Program-made: the position numbers and the translations under genes
Shown here: positions 1-5,838 of the stretch, piece after piece
Numbering within the stretch: the stretch's first letter is position 1
How the letters are laid out: every line of letters begins with the position of its first letter
Notes under the pieces: generated by a model
What the model saw: only the letters and a program-made list of their open reading frames with translations
Databases searched by the model: none
What the model was told of the DNA's origin: nothing
Assembly (NCBI GenBank): GCA_035622995.1
Contig: DASPUI010000020.1
Location: forward strand, 1-7,658
Source: DASPUI01 sp035622995
Lineage (GTDB): Bacteria > Verrucomicrobiota > Verrucomicrobiia > Chthoniobacterales > UBA10450
Direction of reading: 5' to 3'
DNA: 7,658 nt

Positions 1-1910
1 GCGCCTCGGTAAATTTTCTGTGGTTTGTCAAACCCGGCCCAAACCGCGCACGTAAAATTACTGTCGTAACCGGCAAAAAGCGCGTCGGTAAAGTCGTAAG
101 CGGTTCCCGTTTTCCCTCCCGCTGGAAATCTCTCAAGCCCGAACTCGGTTCGAGCGTTCTTCCCGGTTCCAGTCTCAAGCGCGTCCACCAGGCATGAATG
201 CACTTCATAGGCGGTTTCCGGCTTGATCACGTTTTGTTTTCCGTAATCGCGTTGAGCGTGCCAAACGGTGCCATCCTTTTCCTCGATCCGTTCCAGAATG
301 TGCGGCGCGGCGGCACGCCACCCGCCATTTGGAAAAATCGTGTAGGCGAGCGCCAACTCGGCTAGCGTGACCTCGCTGCTGCCAAGAAAAGTTGCCGGAT
401 ACGGACGAAGAGGCGAGCGAATTCCGGCGTTTTTGCAAAGCTGGAGCACATCGTCTAAACCGGCGTCCATTCCGATTCGGACGGTTGCGCCGTTTTTCGA
501 TTTCGCGAGCGCCTGACGCGCAGTCATCGCTCCTTCGTAACGATTGTCCGCGCTCTCCGGTCCCCATTCACCAAGAATTCCCGCTGTTCCACCGATCATC
601 ACCGCGCGATTATCGAGCGGCGAATCTTCCACCACCGACCCCGGATATGATCCGTTGTCAAAGGCGGCCGCGTAAACCAACGGCAACATCGCCGTGCCCG
701 CCGGACGACGCGCCTGCAACGCGCGATCATATTGGTTGTGCTCGAAATCGCGGCCGCCAACCAGCACCAGAATGCCACCGGTCTCGTTGTCCAAGCCAAT
801 CACTGCGCCTTGCAAATACTCGGGCGCTGGTTGATTCACTGGCGTTTTCGTCTTGCGAAAGTCTTTTGCGAAATCGGCGTAGGTTTGATGTTTGTAATCC
901 GGATGCTGCTCAGCCTGGTCGAGATGTTTGCGCAACGATTCCTCCGCTACCTTTTGCAGATCAGAATCGATTGTAGTGTGAATGCGAAAGCCTTCGTTCA
1001 TCGCCCGGTCCCAGCCCACTGCGTTGATAACTTGCTGCCGAATGTAATCGACGGCGTAGTTTTGCCCCTGGGCGTTTTGGCGATTGCCGGTCACGACTTC
1101 TTCAGCTTGCGCGGATGCGGCGCGCGCTTCATCGATGAAACCAAGGTCGCGCATCCGGCTAAGCGCGTAGTTACGCGCGTCCCGTGACGCTGCCCGGTCG
1201 CTCCACGGCGACAAACGATTGGGACTCTTAATCAGGCCGGCCAGCGTGGCGCATTCGGCCAATGTCATTTCGTTCGCCGTCTTTCCAAAATATCCGCGCG
1301 CTGCCGCCTCTGCTCCGTAAAGACCGCCACCGAAATAAATCCGGTTCAAATACAACTCCATGATCTTTTGCTTGCTGAAATTGCTCTCAATCCGGCGGGC
1401 CACAGCAATCTCGAGTAGTTTCCGGCGAAATGTTTTTTCTTTCAGGGCAAAACTGTTTCGCGCCAGCTGCTGTGTCACCGTGCTGGCGCCTTGCCGGACA
1501 TGGCCGGCGACCAGGTTCTTCAAAGTCGCGCGCACAATTCCAAAAAAATCGTAGCCGTGGTGCTGATAAAACTTGCTGTCTTCCACCGCCACCACCGCGT
1601 TGATCAAATCAGGCGGCAACTGATCATACGGAACCGTTTGTCGATTCTCGACGTAGATCTGGCCGAAGATTTTTTCATTCCGATCCAGAATCACGCTCGC
1701 CGATTCCATTTGTTCGAGCTTGCCCAGATCGAATTCCGCCGCGCGGGCATTCAGTTCCGACGCCACCATCGACAGATAGATTCCGGATCCGATGAGCAGC
1801 GCCGCCAAGAGTGCCGCCGGAACATAAAACACCGGTCGCTTGTACCAGGGCGCGCGAAACCGATATCCCGGCGGCGGCAGCAAATGGGTGTGACTAAAGT
1901 GCGCTCTCAC
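1..1910 (-). CDS. Class A penicillin-binding protein (PBP1A-type), GT51 glycosyltransferase plus transpeptidase-like domain, C-terminus cut by window edge
   Basis: This is an inner-membrane peptidoglycan synthase that polymerises lipid II in the periplasm. I translated the minus strand by hand: 636 codons stay open to base 1. A short cytoplasmic tail is followed by one membrane segment (about residues 27-49). The GT51 domain has all its motifs: EDSKFYQHHG with catalytic E110, GASTVTQQLARN, RRKLLEIAVARRIE with E167, and KQKIMELYLN. The E110-E167 spacing of 57 equals that of the E. coli PBP1b pair E233/E290. The penicillin-binding domain keeps SKN (471-473) and KTGT (600-603). At the SxxK position, however, it reads GTAMLP, with T406 for Ser and L409 for Lys. 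I infer an active glycosyltransferase with an inactive transpeptidase. GTG at 1910 is the preferred start: no ATG precedes the membrane segment, and TTG at 1931 is the alternative. Neither has a good ribosome binding site. It is transcribed divergently from the methyltransferase gene. The family usually runs 700-850 residues, so the tail is missing here. Confidence 0.95.
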   Translation of the reverse strand, partial: MRAHFSHTHLLPPPGYRFRAPWYKRPVFYVPAALLAALLIGSGIYLSMVASELNARAAEFDLGKLEQMESASVILDRNEKIFGQIYVENRQTVPYDQLPPDLINAVVAVEDSKFYQHHGYDFFGIVRATLKNLVAGHVRQGASTVTQQLARNSFALKEKTFRRKLLEIAVARRIESNFSKQKIMELYLNRIYFGGGLYGAEAAARGYFGKTANEMTLAECATLAGLIKSPNRLSPWSDRAASRDARNYALSRMRDLGFIDEARAASAQAEEVVTGNRQNAQGQNYAVDYIRQQVINAVGWDRAMNEGFRIHTTIDSDLQKVAEESLRKHLDQAEQHPDYKHQTYADFAKDFRKTKTPVNQPAPEYLQGAVIGLDNETGGILVLVGGRDFEHNQYDRALQARRPAGTAMLPLVYAAAFDNGSYPGSVVEDSPLDNRAVMIGGTAGILGEWGPESADNRYEGAMTARQALAKSKNGATVRIGMDAGLDDVLQLCKNAGIRSPLRPYPATFLGSSEVTLAELALAYTIFPNGGWRAAAPHILERIEEKDGTVWHAQRDYGKQNVIKPETAYEVHSCLVDALETGTGKNARTEFGLERFPAGGKTGTAYDFTDALFAGYDSNFTCAVWAGFDKPQKIYRG

Positions 1911-1980
1911 AACGAGGGAGCAAACACTCAACGCTCAAAGCTCAACATTCAACGCACAATTGAGGTGCGATGTCGATTGG
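1911..1980. promoter_or_regulatory. Divergent intergenic region between the PBP and methyltransferase genes
   Basis: This 70-base gap must hold the promoters and leaders of both outward-facing genes, but I see no convincing -35/-10 pair on either strand. About half of it is a 7-bp tandem repeat (1927-1961). A small inverted repeat, CGCAC (1953-1957) and GTGCG (1965-1969) with a 7-base loop, lies just before the methyltransferase ATG and encloses GAGG (1962-1965). That GAGG is the only Shine-Dalgarno-like word and sits about 15 bases from the ATG, which is rather far. A regulatory role is inferred from position alone. Confidence 0.4.
1927..1961. repeat. Degenerate 7-bp tandem repeat, consensus CTCAACG, five units
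   Basis: Read in steps of seven from 1927, the first unit is CTCAACG. The next three units each differ from it at one position, and the fifth (1955-1961) matches at four of seven. The unit is read on the plus strand; on the minus strand it is CGTTGAG. It lies wholly in the divergent gap, ending 19 bases before the ATG at 1981 and starting 16 bases upstream of the PBP GTG. Confidence 0.7.
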
Positions 1981-3141
1981 ATGAAGGGATGGGAAGCCGC
2001 ATGGGAGAGCCGTGCGCAATCGGGAGATTGCGAAGCAACGCTGAAAGCCCGAGTTTTTCCGATCCAAACCGAACTCGTCCAATTCATCCGAGAGGCAATC
2101 CGAACTCGCGGTCCACAACCATTCAGTTGGTTCATGGAACAGGCACTTTATCATCCGGCCCACGGATATTATCCGAGTGGCCGCGCCGCCATTGGCCGGC
2201 GCGGTGATTATTTTACGAATGTCAGCGTAGGTCCATTGTTTGGAACCTTGCTCGCGGCGCAATTCATTGAAATCTGGGAGTGCCTTGGACAACCCAATCG
2301 CTTCATAATTGTTGAACAGGGCGCGCATGACGGTCAATTCGCGCACGATCTATTGAGCGGAATTCGCTCGCGAGCACCGCAAATGTTCGAAGCGATTGGC
2401 TATCGCATCGTCGAGCCGTTTCCTGTCTGGCGAGACCGGCAGCGACGAACGCTTTGTAGCTTCCCCGAAGAAGTTGCATGGCATAATTCGCTGACCGATC
2501 TCGGGACATTCGCCGGCGTTCACTTTTCGAACGAACTTTTGGACGCGCTTCCAGTGAATTTGCGGGATAAATCGGTCGGACTCGACCACGACGAGTTCGT
2601 TTTCGTTGAAAATTGTAACGATCGATTGCCTAACGAATCCCAGTTGACGTGGATCGAGACAGTCGCTGCAAAGTTGCAGCGAGGATTTGTCATCGCGATC
2701 GACTACGGGTTCGTCCGAAACGGTTTTCGCGAAGTCGTTCAGGCGCGCGCACGCCATCAACATCTCGATTCACCATTTGAACAAATTGGGGAGGCCGACA
2801 TCAGCGTACACGTCAACTGGACTGACCTTGCCGAGCGCGCGGAAGCAAGTGGGCTCCGAGTCGCCGGCTTCACCGATCAACATCATTTTCTCACTGGCAT
2901 CGCTTCAATCTGGCCCGATCTCCTGTCAGCCCCGCTCTCGAACTCGACTTCCAGCAATAAAGCTCACTCTGTTAATGATAACGCGAAAACAAGGCGGGCG
3001 CTCCAAACGCTCCTCCATCCGGAGATGCTTGGTCGCGCCTTTCAGGTTCTCGTGCTTGAGAAAAACGCCGATTTCGCGGAGCCGCTCGCCGGTTTTCGAT
3101 TCGCGCGCGACTCGCGCGGTGCGCTTGGTTTAAAGGCGTGA
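1981..3141 (+). CDS. SAM-dependent methyltransferase, MidA/NDUFAF7 family (Pfam Methyltransf_28, formerly DUF185)
   Basis: The protein is predicted to be a cytoplasmic class I methyltransferase. Its mitochondrial relative NDUFAF7/MidA methylates an arginine of the complex I subunit NDUFS2; the bacterial substrate is not established. Family landmarks appear in order. The N-terminal FMEQALYHPAHGYY and GRRGDYFTN blocks come first. SAM-binding motif I is VEQGAHDG (111-118), followed by NELLDALPV (184-192) and AIDYG (239-243). The GEADISVHVNW block has Asn where relatives I recall usually have Asp, and the protein ends in a GRAFQVLVLEK block. A low-complexity Ser/Asn stretch around bases 2930-2990 looks like a variable loop. 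ATG 1981 is chosen. The same frame can be opened at TTG 1960, adding seven residues, but that start has no Shine-Dalgarno and homology begins only near base 2050. At 386 residues the length is normal for the family. The stop is one base before the mobA start. Confidence 0.93.
   Translation: MKGWEAAWESRAQSGDCEATLKARVFPIQTELVQFIREAIRTRGPQPFSWFMEQALYHPAHGYYPSGRAAIGRRGDYFTNVSVGPLFGTLLAAQFIEIWECLGQPNRFIIVEQGAHDGQFAHDLLSGIRSRAPQMFEAIGYRIVEPFPVWRDRQRRTLCSFPEEVAWHNSLTDLGTFAGVHFSNELLDALPVNLRDKSVGLDHDEFVFVENCNDRLPNESQLTWIETVAAKLQRGFVIAIDYGFVRNGFREVVQARARHQHLDSPFEQIGEADISVHVNWTDLAERAEASGLRVAGFTDQHHFLTGIASIWPDLLSAPLSNSTSSNKAHSVNDNAKTRRALQTLLHPEMLGRAFQVLVLEKNADFAEPLAGFRFARDSRGALGLKA
3132..3136 (+). promoter_or_regulatory. 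Ribosome binding site of mobA
   Basis: AAAGG lies inside the last codons of the methyltransferase gene, six bases before the mobA ATG at 3143. It is one of the few recognisable Shine-Dalgarno words in the window. Its place within the upstream reading frame supports translation of both genes from one transcript. Confidence 0.55.
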
Positions 3142-3142
3142 A

Positions 3143-3706
3143 ATGGCGGCAAAAATTAGCGCAGTGCTTTTGGCCGGCGGTGAATCGCGCCGGATGGGTC
3201 GGGACAAGGCCACGTTCGAGTTTTGTGGCAAAGCGCTCTGGCAAAATCAATTTGCGCTCCTGAAAAAACTGGACCCATTCGAAATTTTTGTTTCCGCGCG
3301 GACCAATCCATTCTGGCGGCCTGACGAAACTATTTTTGCGGCAGACGAGCCGCCCTCGCGCGGGCCGATTAGTGGAATTGCCGCGACGTTCAAGAAGATG
3401 CGCACCGGCCATTTGATCGTGCTCGCGATTGATCTTCCACTAATGAGCGCAAACTATTTGCGGTTGCTGTGCGCTCAGATCGCAAAAGGCCGCGGCATTG
3501 TTCCAATGATTGGCGATCGTGCGGAACCATTGGCTGCGATTTACCCGATCGAAGCGGCCGACGATTTTACGGCCTCGCTTTCCAAAAAGGATTACTCGCT
3601 CCAAAGCGTAATCAAAAATCTTGCGGCCGCGAAAAAGGTGCGGCTGCTACCAGTGGCGACTGAAGATGAAAATCTGTTTTGTAACCTGAATTCGCCGCCG
3701 AGTTAA
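3143..3706 (+). CDS. mobA: Molybdenum cofactor guanylyltransferase MobA
   Basis: MobA joins GMP from GTP to molybdopterin-bound molybdenum, giving the guanine dinucleotide cofactor used by DMSO-reductase-family enzymes. It is a cytoplasmic Rossmann-like nucleotidyltransferase. The diagnostic N-terminal loop LLAGGESRRMGRDK (residues 9-22) is complete, including the conserved Lys22. The metal-site block reads AIDLPLM with Asp97, and the later RAEPLAAIYP segment (126-135) fits the family. At 187 residues it is close to the 194 of E. coli MobA. It starts one base after the upstream stop and has its own ribosome binding site, so it is almost certainly co-transcribed with the MidA-type gene. No other cofactor-synthesis gene is in view. 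Another NTP-transferase such as MocA is less likely because of the exact loop and the small size. Confidence 0.93.
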   Translation: MAAKISAVLLAGGESRRMGRDKATFEFCGKALWQNQFALLKKLDPFEIFVSARTNPFWRPDETIFAADEPPSRGPISGIAATFKKMRTGHLIVLAIDLPLMSANYLRLLCAQIAKGRGIVPMIGDRAEPLAAIYPIEAADDFTASLSKKDYSLQSVIKNLAAAKKVRLLPVATEDENLFCNLNSPPS

Positions 3707-3727
3707 TTCCTCTCGGTTAGAGGCAAT
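3706..3727 (+). terminator. Possible weak terminator hairpin after mobA
   Basis: CCTCT and AGAGG pair around a CGGTT loop. The stem can be extended by ATT (3706-3708) with AAT (3725-3727) across one bulged C. No run of T follows, so this is not a standard intrinsic terminator; it may only stabilise the 3' end or be chance. Confidence 0.25.
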
Positions 3728-3826
3728 GCATCGCGCGAGGCGATTGATGGATCGCAAAACGCAGTCAGCAAGTTTACCGCGGGCTGTTTCTGGCCTAAGA
3801 TTCGCTTCTGGTTTACTGTTATCGTA
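3707..3826 (+). other. Intergenic gap between mobA and the GH25 gene, with two small hairpins
   Basis: In these 120 bases I find a hairpin directly after the mobA stop (CCTCT 3709-3713 pairing with AGAGG 3719-3723) and a second five-pair stem (GCGAT 3740-3744 with ATCGC 3751-3755). I also find an imperfect repetition of the words GAGGC...ATCGC (3720-3734 and 3737-3755) and a possible promoter at 3773-3801. No small gene or known riboswitch was recognised. Confidence 0.4.
3773..3801 (+). promoter_or_regulatory. Candidate sigma70-like promoter for the GH25 gene
   Basis: TTTACC (3773-3778) and TAAGAT (3796-3801) each match the -35 and -10 consensus at four of six bases and are separated by 17 bases. 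They lie 25 bases before the start codon at 3827. A match of this quality can arise by chance, and the start codon has no clear Shine-Dalgarno word. Confidence 0.3.
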
Positions 3827-4609
3827 ATGAAGTTTTCCCTCGGCCGGTTTCTTTTGCTGCTGCTTCCAGCTTTTCAATTTTGCGCCGGCGCCACCAACAG
3901 TGTGCTCAACCTGTCGCATTACGATCTGCTGCGCCCGGATTTTGTTACGATGAAGAATGAAGGCATCGTGGGAGTCATTCACGAAGCCACTTTTCCACGG
4001 CTCAACCGCGACTGGACCTACGGCGACCGGGAAGAAGCCGCGCTGCAGGCGGGTTTGCTCTGGGGCGCATATCATTTTGGCGACGGAACAGATCCAATCC
4101 GGCAGGCCGATCATTTTCTGAGTGTCGTTGCGGGGGAGCGGCCGCCCGTGCGGCCAAATGATCCCGAAAAGCAGCGACCCGGCGTTTTACTTGTTCTCGA
4201 TTTTGAAAAGAACGGCCATTATCCGGGCGGTAGCATGAGCACGTCCCAGGCGGCTGCTTTCGTTGAGCGAATCAAGGAACGAACCGGAAAATATCCGGGG
4301 CTTTATTGCAGCGAGAACCGCTTGCGGCAGATGTTGTACGGGCCCGGTGCCAGCCCAACTCATCGGGCGATTTTATCGAGTTGCTGGTTGTGGATTGCGA
4401 ACTATCACGCCGCTCCTCGCAATACTGCGCCGTGGCCCAATTGGCATCTCTGGCAATATACCGGCGATGGCAAATGCGCTCTGCGCCCGCGCGGAATGTT
4501 TCCGATCGGAATTGCCAACATGCGCCGGGCCGAACGCAACATTTTTAACGGCGACGATGTTTCGCTCCAAGTCTTCTGGAAACAGAACGCCTGGTATCCG
4601 AACGGGTAG
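3827..4609 (+). CDS. Secreted glycoside hydrolase family 25 (lysozyme/muramidase-like) protein
   Basis: GH25 enzymes cut the MurNAc-GlcNAc bond of peptidoglycan. This 260-residue protein starts with a Sec signal peptide: Lys/Arg, then a leucine-rich core at 8-13, with likely cleavage after CAGA near residue 22. The Cys there is not in a lipobox, so a lipoprotein is unlikely. The GH25 barrel shows VLNLSHYD (26-33), WGAYHFGDG (79-87), VLDFEKN with the catalytic-site pair D125/E127, an LWIANYH block, WHLWQYTGDG and a terminal RNIFNGDD. The first conserved Asp of the family (usually D-x-S) is Asn28 here, and the late Asp of the DxxxFNG motif is Glu236. The E127 acid remains, so activity is possible but not assured. 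The gene follows mobA on the same strand after 120 bases and probably has its own promoter. It converges on the DUF2891 gene. Confidence 0.9.
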   Translation: MKFSLGRFLLLLLPAFQFCAGATNSVLNLSHYDLLRPDFVTMKNEGIVGVIHEATFPRLNRDWTYGDREEAALQAGLLWGAYHFGDGTDPIRQADHFLSVVAGERPPVRPNDPEKQRPGVLLVLDFEKNGHYPGGSMSTSQAAAFVERIKERTGKYPGLYCSENRLRQMLYGPGASPTHRAILSSCWLWIANYHAAPRNTAPWPNWHLWQYTGDGKCALRPRGMFPIGIANMRRAERNIFNGDDVSLQVFWKQNAWYPNG

Positions 4610-4614
4610 CCAAT

Positions 4615-4649
4615 AGAAGTCAGAAATTAGCGGTCGGGAGTCAAATATC
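4615..4649. repeat. Degenerate 7-bp tandem repeat, consensus AGAAGTC, filling the convergent gap
   Basis: Stepping by seven from 4615 gives AGAAGTC, then three units with two mismatches each and a fifth (4643-4649) with three. The five units fill the gap between the GH25 stop (4609) and the DUF2891 stop (4650-4652) almost exactly. No terminator hairpin for either gene is visible in the 40-base gap. The repeat is more degraded than the one at 1927. Confidence 0.45.
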
Positions 4650-5780
4650 TCAATGCCCTGTTGGGATCCCGCGCCGGGTCGTTAGGTAAACCGCGAAACT
4701 GCCCAGCCAATGTCCACCTTCATAGTGTTCACCGGTCACAGCCGCTAATCCGGCGTGACGATGCGCGTCCGCGGTCGCCTGTAACGCCGCGCGGCGCGGG
4801 TCGTCGTTAGGCAAGGCCGACAAAATTCCTTCCAGCATCCAGGCCCTGCTCAGATTTAATCCATCGAGATGCGCGAGCTTCGGATCACTCGGATCCGGCG
4901 AGACCGCGACCGGCAGCCAATCGGTTGGTGTGGTTCTGGTCGGATTTCCGCTTGGAATTTGCGGCATGAAATCTTTCAACCATTTCGCAAACTGGTCAGG
5001 CGGCAGGACCCGGCGCATCACGTCGGCTTCACCCAGCGAAGGCGAGAGGAAATCTTCGCCGGATGGTTCGTAGGCGAGCGGGCAATTTTTGTCCGACAGA
5101 AAAAACTTCTTAGCCGAATCGCTCACCAATTTCGCAAACGCCTCGTCGTGGACGGCCCGCGCATAATCGAGCATCAATCCCAGCCCGAACGCGGTTTGAT
5201 CGTGCTCGCCAATCCGCACCGGGTTTAACAATTTTGGCAACCATGTCTTCAGCCGTTCGACCGCGATTTCTTCCAGCGGCCTGAGGTTCGCTGACCATTC
5301 GCGCGCCTGCGGATCGTCCCATTCGTGCAATTCGGCGCAAAGTTGCAGCATCCAAGCCAATCCATACGGCCGCTCAAAGCTCGCGCGTCCTTCGCCGCGC
5401 AGATACGTTGCTTCCTGTTTCAGATTTTCCGCGGTCAAACTTTGTTTCAACGCTTCACGCGCGGCTGAGGCAAATGATGCCTCCGGGAACGTGCGCAGCA
5501 ACCTGACAAGCAACCAGTGCCCATGCACCGACGAATGCCAGTCATAACAACCGCAAAACGCCGGCGTCAATTTGCGTGGCGGCGCGACATCGGCATCGCT
5601 GTTCAACACGTGCGCGATTTTGTTCGGATATTCCTTGTGCACACAGGCCAGCGCCAGCTTCGCAAACCGCTCGGCCGCCTTCGCATCGAATCCAGCGTTG
5701 GCCGGGACCGTGGGCACACTATTTCCCGCGGCAATCGAAACCAGCGCAATCAGCGTCAGCAGAGGCGAGAGCCACTTCAT
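4650..5780 (-). CDS. Exported DUF2891-family protein, function unknown
   Basis: I recognise the DUF2891 family (Pfam PF11199), which has no established activity. The 376-residue protein begins with a Sec signal peptide: MKWLSPLL, a hydrophobic core to about residue 18, and likely cleavage near A18/G19. The mature part is alpha-helical in appearance, with conserved-looking blocks at regular distances. These are CGCYDWHSSVHGHW (76-89, two Cys and three His), RPYGLAWMLQL, EHDQTAFGLGLMLDYAR, SGEDFLSPSLGEADVM, HLDGLNLSRAWMLEG and, near the end, GGHWLGSFAVYL. The paired His, Trp and acidic residues would suit an alpha/alpha-toroid carbohydrate-active or binding protein, but that is speculation. ATG 5780 is preferred over an in-frame TTG at 5795, because it puts Lys at position 2 of a normal signal peptide and has GGCGG nine bases upstream. 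The gene lies 58 bases downstream of the propeller gene on the same strand, so the two may be co-transcribed. Confidence 0.88.
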   Translation of the reverse strand: MKWLSPLLTLIALVSIAAGNSVPTVPANAGFDAKAAERFAKLALACVHKEYPNKIAHVLNSDADVAPPRKLTPAFCGCYDWHSSVHGHWLLVRLLRTFPEASFASAAREALKQSLTAENLKQEATYLRGEGRASFERPYGLAWMLQLCAELHEWDDPQAREWSANLRPLEEIAVERLKTWLPKLLNPVRIGEHDQTAFGLGLMLDYARAVHDEAFAKLVSDSAKKFFLSDKNCPLAYEPSGEDFLSPSLGEADVMRRVLPPDQFAKWLKDFMPQIPSGNPTRTTPTDWLPVAVSPDPSDPKLAHLDGLNLSRAWMLEGILSALPNDDPRRAALQATADAHRHAGLAAVTGEHYEGGHWLGSFAVYLTTRRGIPTGH

Positions 5781-5794
5781 GATTAGCGCCGCCA

Positions 5795-5822
5795 ATTTCC
5801 GATTTCTGATCTCCGATGTTGG
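5795..5822. repeat. Degenerate 7-bp tandem repeat, about four units of ATTTCCG type
   Basis: From 5795 the units are ATTTCCG, ATTTCTG, ATCTCCG and a weaker ATGTTGG. Read on the minus strand the unit is CGGAAAT. It occupies half of the 58-base spacer between the propeller gene stop and the DUF2891 start. It shares the words TCAGAAAT and GAAATT-GCGG with the repeat at 4615-4649, in the opposite orientation. Confidence 0.6.
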
Positions 5823-5838
5823 GTTTTGATTCTATCCG

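Noticed and set aside
670..720. Frameshift or sequencing error as the cause of the missing SxxK motif
   Set aside because: The reading frame is continuous with correct family sequence immediately on both sides, and at least three base substitutions would be needed to restore Ser and Lys.
392..2207. Several plus-strand open frames of 64-238 codons across 392-2207
   Set aside because: They lie opposite, or run past the start of, the PBP gene, whose protein matches GT51/PBP motifs throughout; their translations are Arg/Pro-rich and low in recognisable domains, typical of antisense frames in GC-rich DNA.
1942..3412. Minus-strand open frames opposite the methyltransferase and mobA genes
   Set aside because: The plus-strand genes are clear family members; the opposite frames show no domain and overlap each other.
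3706..3755. Riboswitch (for example molybdenum cofactor type) in the gap after mobA
   Set aside because: Only two five-pair stems are present, the region is downstream of mobA, and it does not resemble any multi-helix riboswitch I know.
3647..4114. Minus-strand frame of 155 codons across the mobA/GH25 gap
   Set aside because: It covers both the 3' end of mobA and the signal peptide of GH25, has no recognisable domain and no ribosome binding site.
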